Positions 8,912 through 17,676 of a stretch of DNA of 64,000 nucleotides are shown here, one piece after another. The stretch spans positions 3,613,001-3,677,000 of the forward strand of contig NZ_JARUBM010000002.1 in assembly GCF_029626175.1 (NCBI RefSeq), read 5' to 3'. The stretch comes from Micromonospora sp. WMMD1082. Its GTDB lineage: Bacteria; Actinomycetota; Actinomycetes; Mycobacteriales; Micromonosporaceae. The stretch's first letter is position 1, and the number at the start of each line of letters is the position of its first letter. Below the pieces are notes generated by a model. The model saw only the letters and a list, made by a program, of their open reading frames with translations. It did not search any database and had not been told where the DNA came from. The position numbers were made by a program, and so were the translations under genes.

Positions 8912-10078
8912 TCAAGGCTGCTCTGCGGTGGGCGACGACGGCCAGGCCAGGTAAAGCAGAGCGGTGTCGTCGCTATGGCGACCTGCGTCGATGCGCTGAA
9001 TGTCGGCAAGCAAGGCGGTGAGGTAGTCGGTCGGGTCGGTGATGGTGCTCAGCTTGGCGGCGAGTTCGACGAAGCGTTCTTCGCCGAGGCGGGTGCCGTC
9101 GTCGCTGAAGCCTTCGTAGACGCCGTCGGTGTAGAGCAGCAGACCCGCACCCGCTGGCAGCGTGACGACGGATTCCTGCCAGCGGCCGCGGCCTGGAAAC
9201 ATACCCAGTCCCAGATCGTGGCGGATTGGTGCGGCGTGGACGGCTCCGGGAGTGATCACCAGTGGCGGAGGGTGGCCGGCACTGACGATGACCGCCTTGG
9301 ACCGATCCGGGTCGACGCGGATCGTGCAGGCGGTGGCGAACATCGCCTCGTGTGGCCGTTCGGCGACCAGCACCTGTTCGAGTAGCCGCATCCGGGACGT
9401 CTTGTCCACGCCGGCCAGCGTCAGGGTGCGCCATCCGACGCGCAGGCCGACCCCGATCGCGGCCTCGTCCGGGCCGTTGCCGCAGACATCGCCGACCACG
9501 GCGTGGATCGTGCCGTCTTCGTCCTGCACGATGTCGAAGAAGTCACCGCCGAGCAGCGACCGCCCACGCCCGGGCACGTACCTGCTGGCCACCGTCAGCG
9601 CTGGGTCGGTGATCAGCGGTGTAGGCAGCAGGCCGCGTTGCAAGCGGACGTTCTCGCGTGCCTGCATCCGGCTCTCCCGTAGCTGCCGCTCGGTAACCAG
9701 GGCGCGTTGACGCTGGATCGCGTACTGCACCGTGCGGCCGAGCAGAACCGCGTCGAGGTGCCCCTTGACAAGGTAATCCTGGGCACCGGCGGCGACAGCC
9801 GCCGTCCCGACAGCGGCGTCATCCAAACCTGTCAGCACCACCACGGCCATGTCCGGCCACCGGTCCAGCACCCGGCGTAGCGCCTGCAGCCCGCGCCCGT
9901 CGGGTAGGTGCAGGTCGAGCAGGACGCAATCAGGGGTCGTCGGCGAGGCTTCCGCTTCAGTCAGGCTTGCGGCCTGTTCGAATCGGCTACTGATACTGCT
10001 TTCTTCCAGAAACTCCCGTGTGAGCGTTACATCGCCGGGATCGTCCTCGATGAGCAGAACGGTGAGGTCCGCGCGCAT
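8912..10078 (-). CDS. Response regulator fused to a PP2C (SpoIIE/RsbU-type) phosphatase
   Basis: From ATG 10078 the protein has 388 residues. A receiver domain spans about 5-120, with acidic pocket D11/D12, phosphoacceptor D55 (VLLDLHLPDG) and K105 (YLVKGH). A linker helix follows, then a PPM/SpoIIE phosphatase with GGDFFDIV (177-184), VVGDVCGNG (194-202), a DGVYEGF motif and DDTALLYL at the end, all metal-binding aspartates in place. It would dephosphorylate an anti-sigma antagonist when its receiver is phosphorylated. The frame stays open upstream to 10711, but that part lacks domain signatures and overlaps a LuxR remnant. Confidence 0.85.
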   Translation of the reverse strand: MRADLTVLLIEDDPGDVTLTREFLEESSISSRFEQAASLTEAEASPTTPDCVLLDLHLPDGRGLQALRRVLDRWPDMAVVVLTGLDDAAVGTAAVAAGAQDYLVKGHLDAVLLGRTVQYAIQRQRALVTERQLRESRMQARENVRLQRGLLPTPLITDPALTVASRYVPGRGRSLLGGDFFDIVQDEDGTIHAVVGDVCGNGPDEAAIGVGLRVGWRTLTLAGVDKTSRMRLLEQVLVAERPHEAMFATACTIRVDPDRSKAVIVSAGHPPPLVITPGAVHAAPIRHDLGLGMFPGRGRWQESVVTLPAGAGLLLYTDGVYEGFSDDGTRLGEERFVELAAKLSTITDPTDYLTALLADIQRIDAGRHSDDTALLYLAWPSSPTAEQP

Positions 10079-10329
10079 CGAGGCCGTCGCGGGTCTCGGC
10101 AGAGCTGGCGGCACCATGGGCGACAGCGCTGTCCGCAGTTCGCCGTCACCGATCACGGCGGTTCCCTCCTCCGGCCACCGCCACGACAGGGAGGCCGACC
10201 CCACCAGGATGCATGATCCGTCCGCCTCCTCGACCCTGTCGATTATCACCTGTCCCGCGACCGAAGGCGGACGCGACGGCAGCGAGGCCCCGGACGCGCC
10301 CGGTTTCGGGCATCCCGCGTGCTTGAGGT

Positions 10330-10465
10330 TTACCGGCCAGTTGTAGGGGTGGAGCTTCCAGCAGACCGGCACGTTGGGCGAGCATGGCGGCCTGGACTTG
10401 GTTGTCATAGCTGAGCTTGGCAAACACCCGGTTACACGTGCTGCGGTCAGTTGCGACATGCCGCG
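10330..10465 (-). pseudogene. LuxR-type DNA-binding domain remnant
   Basis: A short frame encodes CNRVFAKLSYDNQVQAAMLA followed by QRAGLL, which matches the last helices of a LuxR/GerE helix-turn-helix. A stop lies about 40 bases upstream and there is no receiver domain. It is probably the tail of a lost two-component regulator. From about 10466 to 10914 I see no convincing gene. Confidence 0.35.
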
Positions 10466-10914
10466 GCCGACGCTGTTACCGTACGCCACCTCCACGAGGG
10501 CGATTGCGAACTTCACCGCCGGTCTGGCGCAGATGCTGGGCGGGCGGCGGTATCCCGCTGGACGGGGGCGAAAGAGTGCTGCTGCTGCTGGTCGTCGTCC
10601 TGTTAAACGTCCAGCGTGACCGCCGTTCAATCGGCCACTATCGACGCAGCTCCCAGCAGCCGAGACAACGGGAAGGGCGTTCTTGACGGGATGGCCCGAG
10701 GAACTTGGCAAGGAGCCGGCGTTACACGGGCGCCCTCGGCGGGTTCAGGTACTCGCGGAAGGCGAGGCCGTCGCTGTACCGGGTGTAGGTGACCTTGGAG
10801 GTCCGACGTGGCCAGGGTTCGTCGGTCGAGCCGGTGGCGTTCATGGTCGGGCGATGCTGGGTACCGGGACACCCGCTTGGTTCGTTAGTTCCGGTGCGTA
10901 GCTGTGGAGGAAGC

Positions 10915-11766
10915 ATGTCATCGCATGGCGGATCGATTCAGGGCGACCGACTTCGGGTGCTTCAGTTGAACGTGTTCGGCCGCAGTGCTCCATGGCCGGA
11001 GCGACGCGAGGCGCTCCGCAATGGTCTGCGGGAGCTGAACCCGGACCTTCTGGCGCTTGAGGAAACCATCGTCACGGACGACTACGACCAGGTTGAGGAT
11101 CTACTAGGTCCAGGGTATTCGGTGTGGCACCAGAGCGGCCGGGCTGACGATGGCACCGGCATATCGCTGGTCAGTCGATGGCCGGTGCGGGAGGTGCGGG
11201 AAATCAATCTTGCTGTCACCGAAAGAGCCGCTGGCTTTCCGGGTGCGGCGCTGATCGCCCGCATCGAAGCTCCGGCGCCGATTGGATCATTACTGTTCGT
11301 CAATCAGAAGCCCACCTGGCAGCGCGGCTACGAATATGAGCGGGAGTTGCAGGCCGTAGCGACGGCGCAAGAGATCGAGAAGCTGGCGCAGGACGACGAT
11401 GTGCATGTAGTGGTGGCTGGAGACTTTGACGCGGTTCCAGATGCGGCGAGCGTGCGGTTCTGGACCGGTCGGCAGTCGTTGCGGCAGTGCAGTGTCATGT
11501 ACCGAGACGCTTGGGAGGCGGTCCACGGTACTGAGGAGGGGCATACCTTCAGCCCCAGCAATCCGCTGGTTACCAACGGTGACATGCCACTGGAGTTGGG
11601 CCGGCGGATCGACTATGTCCTCGTACGCGCTGTCGATCACGGTCCCACCTTGCGGATCGCCGACTGTCAGCTTGCGTTCGCCGAACCGGTCGGTTCGGTG
11701 TGGGCTAGCGACCATTTCGGCGTGTTGGCTGACCTCGCGCTGCACCCGTGCCGGGACCGGGGCTGA
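10915..11766 (+). CDS. Endonuclease/exonuclease/phosphatase-family protein
   Basis: ATG 10915 follows GGAGG by four bases. The 283 residues have the EEP fold signature order: LRVLQLNVFG near the N-terminus, DLLALEET (metal-binding Glu), GISLVSRWPV, VVVAGDFDAVPD (the GDFN-like motif, here GDFD), and SDHFGVLADL at the end with the catalytic His. There is no signal peptide, so it is cytoplasmic. The family includes nucleases, sphingomyelinases and phosphodiesterases; the substrate cannot be read from sequence. It converges on the phosphonate operon, and its stop lies in the loop of a strong hairpin. Confidence 0.75.
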   Translation: MSSHGGSIQGDRLRVLQLNVFGRSAPWPERREALRNGLRELNPDLLALEETIVTDDYDQVEDLLGPGYSVWHQSGRADDGTGISLVSRWPVREVREINLAVTERAAGFPGAALIARIEAPAPIGSLLFVNQKPTWQRGYEYERELQAVATAQEIEKLAQDDDVHVVVAGDFDAVPDAASVRFWTGRQSLRQCSVMYRDAWEAVHGTEEGHTFSPSNPLVTNGDMPLELGRRIDYVLVRAVDHGPTLRIADCQLAFAEPVGSVWASDHFGVLADLALHPCRDRG

Positions 11767-11784
11767 CCGGACCCGGCACGGGTG
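11743..11784. terminator. Strong hairpin, likely bidirectional terminator
   Basis: A perfect 13-bp inverted repeat, CACCCGTGCCGGG (11743-11755) and its complement at 11772-11784, flanks a 16-base loop that contains the stop codon of the EEP gene. It lies between convergent genes. No T-tract follows, as is common in actinomycetes. Confidence 0.7.
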
Positions 11785-11797
11785 CGGCGCGGCGAGG

Positions 11798-12607
11798 TCA
11801 TGTGCGGCTGCGGAGGATCCACGTCCGTAGCATCAGGCGTTTACCGTCGGGCGCATCGGTGAACTCGGTACGCCCGTGCAGCAGCGTCCGGTTGTTGATG
11901 AAAATCATCTGCCCGGGTTCGAGCCGTAGCCGAGTCTGGCGTCGCGGGTTGTCGAGCAGGGCGTCCAGCGCGTTCAGGGCGTCCACCTGCCGTTCGGTCA
12001 ACGGCGGAACGTGCGGATGCTGATGCCCGATCTCGATGTACTCCCGAAGGTAATACATCCGATCGCCAGCCGGCCCGGTCTCGATCACCGGCCGCAGGAC
12101 GGTCGCATCCTTCGCCGTCGGGTCGCGACGGTCGAAGTGGAATTCCCCTCGTAACTCCGCGACGGCCCACTTCGGTAAGAGCCGGAGTACGTCAGTGACC
12201 CCGACCAGGCACAGGTCGCCGCCGGCCGGGGCCTGGCGGACGCAGTACAGGGCGAAGCAGTCGGGGGTTGGCGGAGGAGCGTGCGGGGCGTCGGTGTGCA
12301 GACTTCCGCCCTGCCGGGAGTCGGAGTACCTGCCCGCACGGCCCTCTCCCAGCCGCAGGCCACGATCTGTCACCTCCCGCAGCAGGGTGCCCTGACCATC
12401 CTGAGGCAGCAGGTCACCCAGCAGGGAGCTGATGGTCAGGGTGAATCGCCGGGCATCCTCGGTGGAATTCAGCGGCGGGCCGTTCAGCAGCAGGTAACCC
12501 GGCCCTTCGTCGAGGTGGGCCAGGGCCAGTTCGGCCAGCCGCTGCCGGGCCGGCTCGTCCGTCGCCTCGGTCATCCACCGGACAGCGGTCGGCGTCATGG
12601 TCGTCAT
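11798..12607 (-). CDS. TauD/TfdA-type Fe(II)/2-oxoglutarate dioxygenase
   Basis: About 269 residues. The iron-binding facial triad is visible: H and D in GGSLHTDAPHAP (about 105-116) and the distal His in NRTLLHGRTEF (about 245-255), followed by the 2-oxoglutarate-binding Arg region (LMLRTWILR). The ATG at 12607 follows GAGG by five bases and lies just after the methyltransferase stop. Last gene of the phosphonate operon. TauD-like enzymes hydroxylate or desaturate phosphonate intermediates in other phosphonate pathways, so a tailoring role is likely; the substrate is inferred. Confidence 0.85.
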   Translation of the reverse strand: MTTMTPTAVRWMTEATDEPARQRLAELALAHLDEGPGYLLLNGPPLNSTEDARRFTLTISSLLGDLLPQDGQGTLLREVTDRGLRLGEGRAGRYSDSRQGGSLHTDAPHAPPPTPDCFALYCVRQAPAGGDLCLVGVTDVLRLLPKWAVAELRGEFHFDRRDPTAKDATVLRPVIETGPAGDRMYYLREYIEIGHQHPHVPPLTERQVDALNALDALLDNPRRQTRLRLEPGQMIFINNRTLLHGRTEFTDAPDGKRLMLRTWILRSRT

Positions 12608-12614
12608 CGTCGCC

Positions 12615-13391
12615 TCACTGCTCGTCGCGCAGCTGCGCAAGCCAGCCGACGGTCAGATACGGGACGTCCAAGTGCTCGCCGTCGACCCGGCTACGCACCA
12701 GACGCTCGATGTCGTCGACGATCGGGTGGAAGTCGTCGCCAGCTTGCCGTTGTAGAGTCGCGTGAGAACGCCAGGCGATGATCCAGTCGGTGATACTCAC
12801 GCGGTGCTGCACAGGCTCCTCGATTTTTTCGACCGAACCGAAGAGACGACTGTCACGGATGACCGGCGCGTGATCCTGGCGGCGGCGGCCGTACGCGTAC
12901 TGCGGCACGCGTTGGTGGATCAGCTCTTCCACCTCCGCCTGGATCGGATCGTCCAGTTCTCGGTGGTTCCAGATGCAGGCGAACCAGCCGCCGCTGGCCA
13001 GGATGCGAGCGGTTTCGTGTAACGCCTTCGGCTGGTCGGTGTTGCTGAACGACGAGCCGTAGGTGACAAGGTGGTAGCGCCGGCTCGGTAGGCCGGTTTC
13101 CTCGCCGATACCGACGGACCAGGTGACTCCCGCATGGTCCGCTGTCCGCTCGATCCCGATCGCCCGCATGGCGTCGTTCGGCTCGACTGCATCGACCAGG
13201 CAGCCGCGGGCAAGCAGGTCCAGCGTCAGGTGGCCGGTCCCGGCACCGATGTCGGCGGCGGTCACCGGGCTGTGGTCACCGCAGGCGCCGACGATCCGGT
13301 CGATGGCTGCCGGGGCGTACTCGGGGCGCAACGAGTAGGTGGACGCCAGCTTGGTGTAGTCCCACTCCAGGGTGTAGGGCGAACTGTTCAT
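12615..13391 (-). CDS. Class I SAM-dependent methyltransferase
   Basis: From ATG 13391 the protein has 258 residues with a methyltransferase Rossmann core: motif I AADIGAGTGHLTLDLLARG (about 46-64), acidic motif VDAVEPNDAMR, motif GEETGLPSRRYHLVTYGSSF and IWNHRELDDP. The remaining C-terminal part resembles small-molecule methyltransferases of the Methyltransf_11/25 type. The start overlaps the APS-kinase stop, so the two are translationally coupled. It probably methylates the phosphonate product or an intermediate. Confidence 0.8.
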   Translation of the reverse strand: MNSSPYTLEWDYTKLASTYSLRPEYAPAAIDRIVGACGDHSPVTAADIGAGTGHLTLDLLARGCLVDAVEPNDAMRAIGIERTADHAGVTWSVGIGEETGLPSRRYHLVTYGSSFSNTDQPKALHETARILASGGWFACIWNHRELDDPIQAEVEELIHQRVPQYAYGRRRQDHAPVIRDSRLFGSVEKIEEPVQHRVSITDWIIAWRSHATLQRQAGDDFHPIVDDIERLVRSRVDGEHLDVPYLTVGWLAQLRDEQ

Positions 13392-13951
13392 CGGATGTCG
13401 CCTCTCCTTGTCTCGTGCAGGTGAAAGATCTGCTCGGCCACCACGTCGGGGGTGACCGGGCCGAGGTTGGAGACCGTTAGGTCGGGTTGAATCGGGAATT
13501 CGGGGGCGATGCCGACGCCGACCACTGGCGTGACGGTGTCCGGCCCGTACACCCCTTTCGAGTTGCGGCGGCGCAGTTCGGTGAGGGGCACCTCCAGAAG
13601 CACCTCCAGGTAGTTGGGCAGGTTGGTGCGGTTCCATGCCTGCACGTCGTGGTACAGGGCGATGGTGGCGATGACCACGGTGTGTCCTTGGCGGGCGAGC
13701 AGGTGGCACAGCCGCGCATAGACGAAGGCGAGGCGGTGCCGACTCTGCGGGTCGTAGGTGCCCACCATGCCGAGGGCGGCCCGCAGTTCGTCGCCGTCGA
13801 GGAGGACCGAGTGCAGGCCGGCGGCTGCGAGTCGTGGGACCAGGTGGGCGGCGACCGTCGACTTGCCGGCGCCGGAAAGGCCCGTGATCCAGATGACGGA
13901 CCCGGTCGTCCGGTGGGCACTACGGCTGACGGGTGCGGGTAAGGCGGTCAT
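13388..13951 (-). CDS. Adenylylsulfate (APS) kinase-like P-loop kinase
   Basis: 187 residues from ATG 13951. The Walker A motif GLSGAGKST sits at about residues 24-32 and the next conserved block, VLLDGDELRAALG, carries the DGD signature of APS kinases. RHRLAFVYARLCHLLARQGH and FLEV-like LEVLLEVPLTELRRRNSKGVY also fit CysC. APS kinase makes PAPS, the sulfuryl donor. A sulfotransferase is encoded nearby, so a supply role is coherent. Related enzymes phosphorylate other small alcohols, which remains an alternative. ATGA overlaps join it to both neighbours. Confidence 0.75.
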   Translation of the reverse strand: MTALPAPVSRSAHRTTGSVIWITGLSGAGKSTVAAHLVPRLAAAGLHSVLLDGDELRAALGMVGTYDPQSRHRLAFVYARLCHLLARQGHTVVIATIALYHDVQAWNRTNLPNYLEVLLEVPLTELRRRNSKGVYGPDTVTPVVGVGIAPEFPIQPDLTVSNLGPVTPDVVAEQIFHLHETRRGDIR

Positions 13952-15783
13952 TTCCGTCGGCTCCAGGGGGTTGTGCGGCGAGTACGGGGGTTCAGGGATC
14001 GGCGGACGGCCGAGGTGACCACGACCCGGCGACGGCGGCCTCCCACCGACCACAGCCGGCGTCGGTGACCGGATCGGCGGGGCCCGGGAATGAGGAGCAA
14101 CAGAGCCAGCCAACCGGCGATGGCCAGTACCGCCCCGGCCGTGTACGCGCCGGGGAAGCCGAGACCGGAGCCAGCGACGGTGATGAGGACGGCTACCGCC
14201 ACGGCGCCGCCGACGTGCGTCGACGCTTCGAAAACGCCGGCAGCGGCACCGTGGTCCACCTCGTCGCCGGCCTCCTCCATGGCCTTCTCCGCAGTGTCCA
14301 CCAGAAGCGGCACGGCGGCCATGTCGGCCACCTTTTGCGTCACCTCAGGAGAGGTGACGGCCTGTTCCACGGCCTGTTCCACGGCCTGCTCGACGGTGCT
14401 CTCGGAAAGTGATGCGGATCCGTCCTCCAGATGTGGGTTCACTGCCTCGTCGACAGCGCTGGTGACGGTGGCGACCACGTCGTGAGCCGCTTCGGGTTCA
14501 AGTTCGAGGGCCGGGTTCTCGAGGGCCTCGTCGACCGCCTCGGTGATCGCATGGTCCACCGCCCTCTCGGTCGCCTCCTCCGCCGCATCGCCGACCGATT
14601 CTCTGGTCAGCGCGACGTAGTTGGCGCTGTTGACCAGGCCCTGCAGCAGCAGCCACGGAAGCACGGCGGTCGCGTAGGCCGGCGATTGCGCTCCGGCTGC
14701 CAGCAGTCCGAGCGCCAGGGCGGCGACGGGCAGGCAGACCGCCGCGACCAGGCGGGAGCCGAATCGCGGGACGAGTCGCCCCGCGATGACGCTGCCCAGG
14801 CTGGTGGCGAGTAGCGCGGGAGCGAGCGCCAGACCGGCCTGGCCGGGGCTGAAACCGTACACCTGTTGAAGGTGGAGACTGCCGAGGACCACGACGGCGC
14901 TGTGGATGGCAGAGGCCGCGGCAATGCCGGCGCAGCTGCCCAGCAGGCGACGGGATCTGAGCAGTCCCGGCCGGATTAGTGCGTGCTCCGTCCGGCGTTC
15001 CCGCATGGCGAAGGCGACCAGTAGCACCACGGCGGCACCAGCGGATGCGATGACGTCCGGTGCCAAGAGTCCGGAGTGCTCGACGCGGCTGAAGGCGAGG
15101 ACAAGCGCGATCAACCCCATGGTGACGAGGGCCGCGCCGGGCAGGTCGAGCCGCTGCCGCCTGGCCAGGGGCGGGCCGTCCTGAGGAACGACCAACAGCA
15201 GCAGCACGACCGCGAGCACGTTCAGGGGCAGGACGCCGAAGAAAACCCATCGCCATCCGAAAGCCCCGGCCAGCAGGCCGCCGATGACCGCGCCGGCGAC
15301 ACCGGCAACGCCTCCGGTGATTGACATGATGGCGAAGGCGCGGCTGCGCAGTGGGTCGGTGGGGAAAAGGCTCCCGGTGAGCCCGAGGGCTGCCGGCAGC
15401 GCCAGTGCGGCGGCGATGCCCTGCAGCGAGCGCCCCAACAACAAGATCGGTAGCCCCGGTGCGACGGCGCTGACCAGGGTGCCTACCAGCAGGAGAGCCA
15501 TGCTGCCCACCAGCAGCCGACGCCGACCGAACAAGTCAGCGGCCCGGCCGCCGACCAGCAGGAAACCCGCGATGAACAGTGAGTAGGCGTTGACGACCCA
15601 TGGCAGGGCCGTGTTGTCCAGCCCGAGGTCCCTAGCGATGGGCGGCAGGGCGGTGGCGATCGAGAGGCTGTCGAATACGACGAGAAATATGGCTGACCCG
15701 AGGACGCACGCCACCAGAAGGGGGCGCGCGACCACAGCACCGACGCGCGGCCCGAGGATCTCGGCCGGCTCAGCGACTGTCAC
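13948..15783 (-). CDS. MFS exporter (DHA2/14-TM type) with a large acidic insertion
   Basis: 611 residues with the 14-helix layout of DHA2 drug exporters (motifs FVVFDSLSIATALP-like VVFDSLSIATALPPI in TM1, GGRAADLFGRRR, LGRSLQGIAAALALPAALGL). Between TM12 and TM13, about residues 395-515, it has roughly 120 extra residues that are very acidic and helical. They include the repeat EQAVEQAVEQAV and many Glu/Asp/Ala; ordinary family members have a short loop there. A basic tail ends the protein. Genes on both sides overlap by four bases. It probably exports the phosphonate product. Confidence 0.85.
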   Translation of the reverse strand: MTVAEPAEILGPRVGAVVARPLLVACVLGSAIFLVVFDSLSIATALPPIARDLGLDNTALPWVVNAYSLFIAGFLLVGGRAADLFGRRRLLVGSMALLLVGTLVSAVAPGLPILLLGRSLQGIAAALALPAALGLTGSLFPTDPLRSRAFAIMSITGGVAGVAGAVIGGLLAGAFGWRWVFFGVLPLNVLAVVLLLLVVPQDGPPLARRQRLDLPGAALVTMGLIALVLAFSRVEHSGLLAPDVIASAGAAVVLLVAFAMRERRTEHALIRPGLLRSRRLLGSCAGIAAASAIHSAVVVLGSLHLQQVYGFSPGQAGLALAPALLATSLGSVIAGRLVPRFGSRLVAAVCLPVAALALGLLAAGAQSPAYATAVLPWLLLQGLVNSANYVALTRESVGDAAEEATERAVDHAITEAVDEALENPALELEPEAAHDVVATVTSAVDEAVNPHLEDGSASLSESTVEQAVEQAVEQAVTSPEVTQKVADMAAVPLLVDTAEKAMEEAGDEVDHGAAAGVFEASTHVGGAVAVAVLITVAGSGLGFPGAYTAGAVLAIAGWLALLLLIPGPRRSGHRRRLWSVGGRRRRVVVTSAVRRSLNPRTRRTTPWSRRK

Positions 15784-16511
15784 GGCCGTCCCCAGTCGGC
15801 TCCTTGCACGCGGGCCTTCTCCGCCACCGCCAGGTCTGCGGCAGTGTCGATCTCAACCCATTCATGTCGACGAGCGGCGAGTACCTCGATGGGAAAGGTC
15901 TTCGCAAGTCGCCGAATAGCGAACTGGTACCAGTCGATCGCACCGCCGGCGCGAACCAGTGCTTCGACGGTGTCCTGCAACCGTGCGGCACCCCGTGCGC
16001 TCCAACGCGACAGACCGAAGAACTCCCCACTGGTCCGGTCCTCCGGCAATTGCTTGTCCAGGTGCCAAATTCGCCCGTCGCGCACCTCGGCCGCCATGTC
16101 GATCTCATCTCGGGCGCGCTCCGGGTCGATCACCATTGCGTCTCCGGTACCGCCGAGGAGCAGCTTCAGCAGCCGGTCGCTGACGAGAATGTCAGAGTCG
16201 ACAATGGCGGTGGGGGCGTCCCACTGGGAAAAGGAGACCTGAAGTGAGGCCATACTGTTGGTGGTCGCGTACTGCTCATTGCGGACGAAGGTGACAGGAG
16301 GTCGCCGCTTTAGGCCACCGACGAACTCTTCGAGCAGGTCAGCCCGGTATCCGACCACGCAGACCACGTGTTCGCAGCCGAGGTCGCGGAGCTGGGCCAA
16401 GGTCTGTTCGATGATCGGCTTTCCGCCGACCGGCACCATGCACTTCGGGCGGTCATCAGTGTGTGGCCGTAGCCGGCTGCCAAGCCCGGCGGCGGGAATG
16501 ATCACTTGCAT
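15780..16511 (-). CDS. Nucleotidyltransferase, probable phosphonate cytidylyltransferase
   Basis: 243 residues with a sugar-nucleotidyltransferase fold: the N-terminal signature IIPAAGLGSRLRPHTDDRPK (residues 4-23), VGGKPIIEQTLAQL, the metal-binding Asp in AIVDSDILVS, and EFFGLSRWS later. In other phosphonate clusters a related enzyme (Fom1 N-terminal domain in fosfomycin, PntC in phosphonolipid or glycan pathways) attaches CMP to 2-hydroxyethyl- or 2-aminoethylphosphonate. The operon here makes the hydroxyethylphosphonate precursor, so CMP activation of that compound is the best guess; sugar activation is an alternative. Confidence 0.75.
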   Translation of the reverse strand: MQVIIPAAGLGSRLRPHTDDRPKCMVPVGGKPIIEQTLAQLRDLGCEHVVCVVGYRADLLEEFVGGLKRRPPVTFVRNEQYATTNSMASLQVSFSQWDAPTAIVDSDILVSDRLLKLLLGGTGDAMVIDPERARDEIDMAAEVRDGRIWHLDKQLPEDRTSGEFFGLSRWSARGAARLQDTVEALVRAGGAIDWYQFAIRRLAKTFPIEVLAARRHEWVEIDTAADLAVAEKARVQGADWGRP

Positions 16512-16557
16512 GGGCGCTGGCTCCTCAAGACCCTCTTGTGTTCGTGTAGCGACGAGC

Positions 16558-17676
16558 TCACAGCAGCGCCTCCAGGCGTTTTCGGATCTCGTCAGGGACG
16601 AGCGCGCAGGGATTGTTGCCCGCCCTGGCCGACTCGAGGCCGGCTCGCATAATCTCGGGCAGGTCGTGGTGGTGAATGCCGTAGTCGCGCAGCCGACTGG
16701 AGTAGCCGCCGCGTTCCAACTGCCGTCGCAGAGCCGCTCCCGGGTCGTGGCCTGGTCCGAATCCGACGATCGTCTCGACTACGGCCCGTACCGCCAGGCC
16801 GGCCGGTGTGGCCTCTGCCCCCACGGCCTCGCGATTGTGGTCGGCCAGCCAGACCAGGTTGAGCAGGCAGGCCACCCCGTGCGGTACCCCGTGTCGGGCG
16901 GTGAGGTGGTACGAGAAGGCGTGGGCGGCTGTGGTTCGGGTGCGGTCAATGGCCCGGCCGGCGGTGGTCGCCGCCGTAGCGAGCCGTAAGGCGGCATCGT
17001 CGTCAAGCCGGTTCAATCCACCGTCCAGCAGCGAGAGAAGCTCACGCAGCGCACTCATCGCCAGTGTCTGGGAGGTGTCGTCGGCCCGCACGCTCCAATA
17101 CGACTCGACGCTGTGACTCAGCGCATCGAAGGCGCACGCGTAGCGCAACTGCGGCGGGCAGGTGACGATCAAATCTGGATCAATCAGGGCGTGGTCTGGC
17201 AGAACTGACGGATGGTCCAGCGAGTGCTTGACCCCGTTCAGGTACACGGTCGCGAAGCGAGTCACCTCGCTGCCACTGCCTGCCGTGGTCGGCACCGCGA
17301 CAAGCGGGATGCGGTCGTTCCGCCCGAGGGATGCTGCGCCGACGAGGACCTGGCGGGCCGCAACAGTGTCGGCTGGGAGGGCCCGGGCAAGCTTCGCGAT
17401 GTCGATCGCGCTGCCACCGCCGATAGCGATAATGGCATCGGGCCGGTAGCGCGCCAGGTGCTCCGCTGCGGCGACCGCCTGCCCCAGTGTCGGATTAGGC
17501 CGAAAACCACTGAAGAAATGCACATCGAAGGGTGTCAAGAGGTCGCGGACACCGGACCTTCGCGCACCGCGAGGGCTCGCCACGACAAGCACACGGCACG
17601 CCTGCCACGCGGCCAGGACCGCGGGCAGACGTCGACTGGCGGCGTGCGCGATGGTGATCTGCGTGGCCATGCTCAT
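16558..17676 (-). CDS. Iron-containing alcohol dehydrogenase, probable phosphonoacetaldehyde reductase
   Basis: 372 residues with the group III alcohol-dehydrogenase pattern: nucleotide-binding IIAIGGGSAIDIAKLARAL near 80-98, VPTTAGSGSEVTRFA, DPDLIVTCPPQL, and metal-binding histidines in DALSHSVESY, HAFSYHLTARHGVPHG. PhpC/FomC-like members reduce phosphonoacetaldehyde to 2-hydroxyethylphosphonate and are found beside PEP mutase and phosphonopyruvate decarboxylase, exactly as here. The start overlaps the decarboxylase stop by four bases. Confidence 0.85.
   Translation of the reverse strand: MSMATQITIAHAASRRLPAVLAAWQACRVLVVASPRGARRSGVRDLLTPFDVHFFSGFRPNPTLGQAVAAAEHLARYRPDAIIAIGGGSAIDIAKLARALPADTVAARQVLVGAASLGRNDRIPLVAVPTTAGSGSEVTRFATVYLNGVKHSLDHPSVLPDHALIDPDLIVTCPPQLRYACAFDALSHSVESYWSVRADDTSQTLAMSALRELLSLLDGGLNRLDDDAALRLATAATTAGRAIDRTRTTAAHAFSYHLTARHGVPHGVACLLNLVWLADHNREAVGAEATPAGLAVRAVVETIVGFGPGHDPGAALRRQLERGGYSSRLRDYGIHHHDLPEIMRAGLESARAGNNPCALVPDEIRKRLEALL

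Noticed and set aside
10079..10711. 211-residue N-terminal extension of the response regulator-phosphatase
   Set aside because: No domain signature, and it overlaps a LuxR remnant in another frame; the receiver domain starts at the chosen ATG.
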